5,104 nucleotides of DNA from Clostridia bacterium (GTDB lineage Bacteria > Bacillota > Clostridia > Oscillospirales > Acutalibacteraceae). Made by a program: the position numbers and the translations under genes. Position 1 is the first letter of the stretch, and every line of letters begins with the position of its first letter. The stretch is taken from contig JAFWCS010000527.1 of NCBI GenBank assembly GCA_017534365.1, forward strand, positions 1 through 5,104. The letters run 5' to 3'. Below the pieces are notes generated by a model. That model saw only the letters and a list, made by a program, of their open reading frames with translations. It did no database searches and had not been told where the DNA came from. Positions 4,947 through 5,104 of the stretch are shown in pieces.

Positions 4947-5104
4947 TTATGCGTTTGCGCGGCGCAGCCTGCCGATCAGCCAGCAGAGGAGGAAGGCCGC
5001 AAGATCGACCGCGACTATCGTGGAGCCGACCGGCGTGCCGGAGAGCACGGAGACCAGCAGGCCGGCGACCGTGCAGACTACGGAGAAGACGGCGGCGCAG
5101 ATCG
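4947..5104 (-). CDS. C-terminal fragment of a probable ABC metal-ion transporter permease (ZnuB/MntB-like)
   Basis: On the minus strand a frame open from the window edge encodes 51 residues and ends at TAA (4947-4949), with a second in-frame TAA at 4941-4943. The fragment holds two hydrophobic stretches around SGTPVGSTIVAVDLAAFLLC and ends in the basic tail GRLRRANA. The pattern of a loop with a conserved (P/A)xG(S/A)TIV followed by a last membrane helix and short basic end resembles the C-terminus of ABC-3 family permeases for zinc, manganese or iron. The metal cannot be told from this part. The N-terminal portion lies beyond the window, and the call rests on a short match from memory. Confidence 0.6.
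   Translation of the reverse strand, partial: ICAAVFSVVCTVAGLLVSVLSGTPVGSTIVAVDLAAFLLCWLIGRLRRANA

Overview
The window looks like chromosomal DNA from a GC-rich, anaerobic Gram-positive bacterium, most likely a Clostridia-type member of the Bacillota (Firmicutes). The signs are a desulfoferrodoxin-type superoxide reductase, a ThiT-type ECF thiamine transporter subunit under a TPP riboswitch, strong AGGAGG-type ribosome binding sites, GTG starts, tRNA genes with encoded CCA (seen on tRNA-Thr) and a strong third-position GC bias. The genus cannot be fixed from this sequence, and no mobile element or CRISPR array is visible.

Layout. At the left edge two tRNA genes (Thr-TGT, then Tyr-GTA cut by the window edge) are read leftward from a near-consensus promoter. 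Back to back with it, a second promoter drives a single-gene unit for desulfoferrodoxin (349-720). A strong hairpin that can work in both directions separates this gene from a convergent 560-residue membrane protein (804-2486, minus). That protein fuses an N-terminal VTT/DedA-like (SNARE-associated) membrane domain to a C-terminal nucleoside-hydrolase-like domain in which several catalytic aspartates appear to be lost. A 156-bp intergenic region with two divergent promoters separates it from a radical SAM protein with a cysteine-rich C-terminal region (2643-4064, plus). Only about 20 bases after that gene stops, a TPP riboswitch with an intrinsic terminator begins, and it controls thiT (4265-4885). 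A bidirectional terminator lies between thiT and the C-terminal end of a convergent gene resembling an ABC metal-transporter permease, which runs off the right edge.

How the parts fit. Desulfoferrodoxin is an oxygen-defence enzyme and thiT salvages thiamine when TPP is low; both are well understood. The divergent pair in the middle (membrane fusion protein and radical SAM protein) is the least understood part. Its only visible link is the shared intergenic region, so a joint role is inference. The best candidate for something undescribed is the VTT plus degenerate nucleoside-hydrolase fusion, which could be a membrane-anchored nucleoside or nucleotide sensor or a repurposed enzyme.
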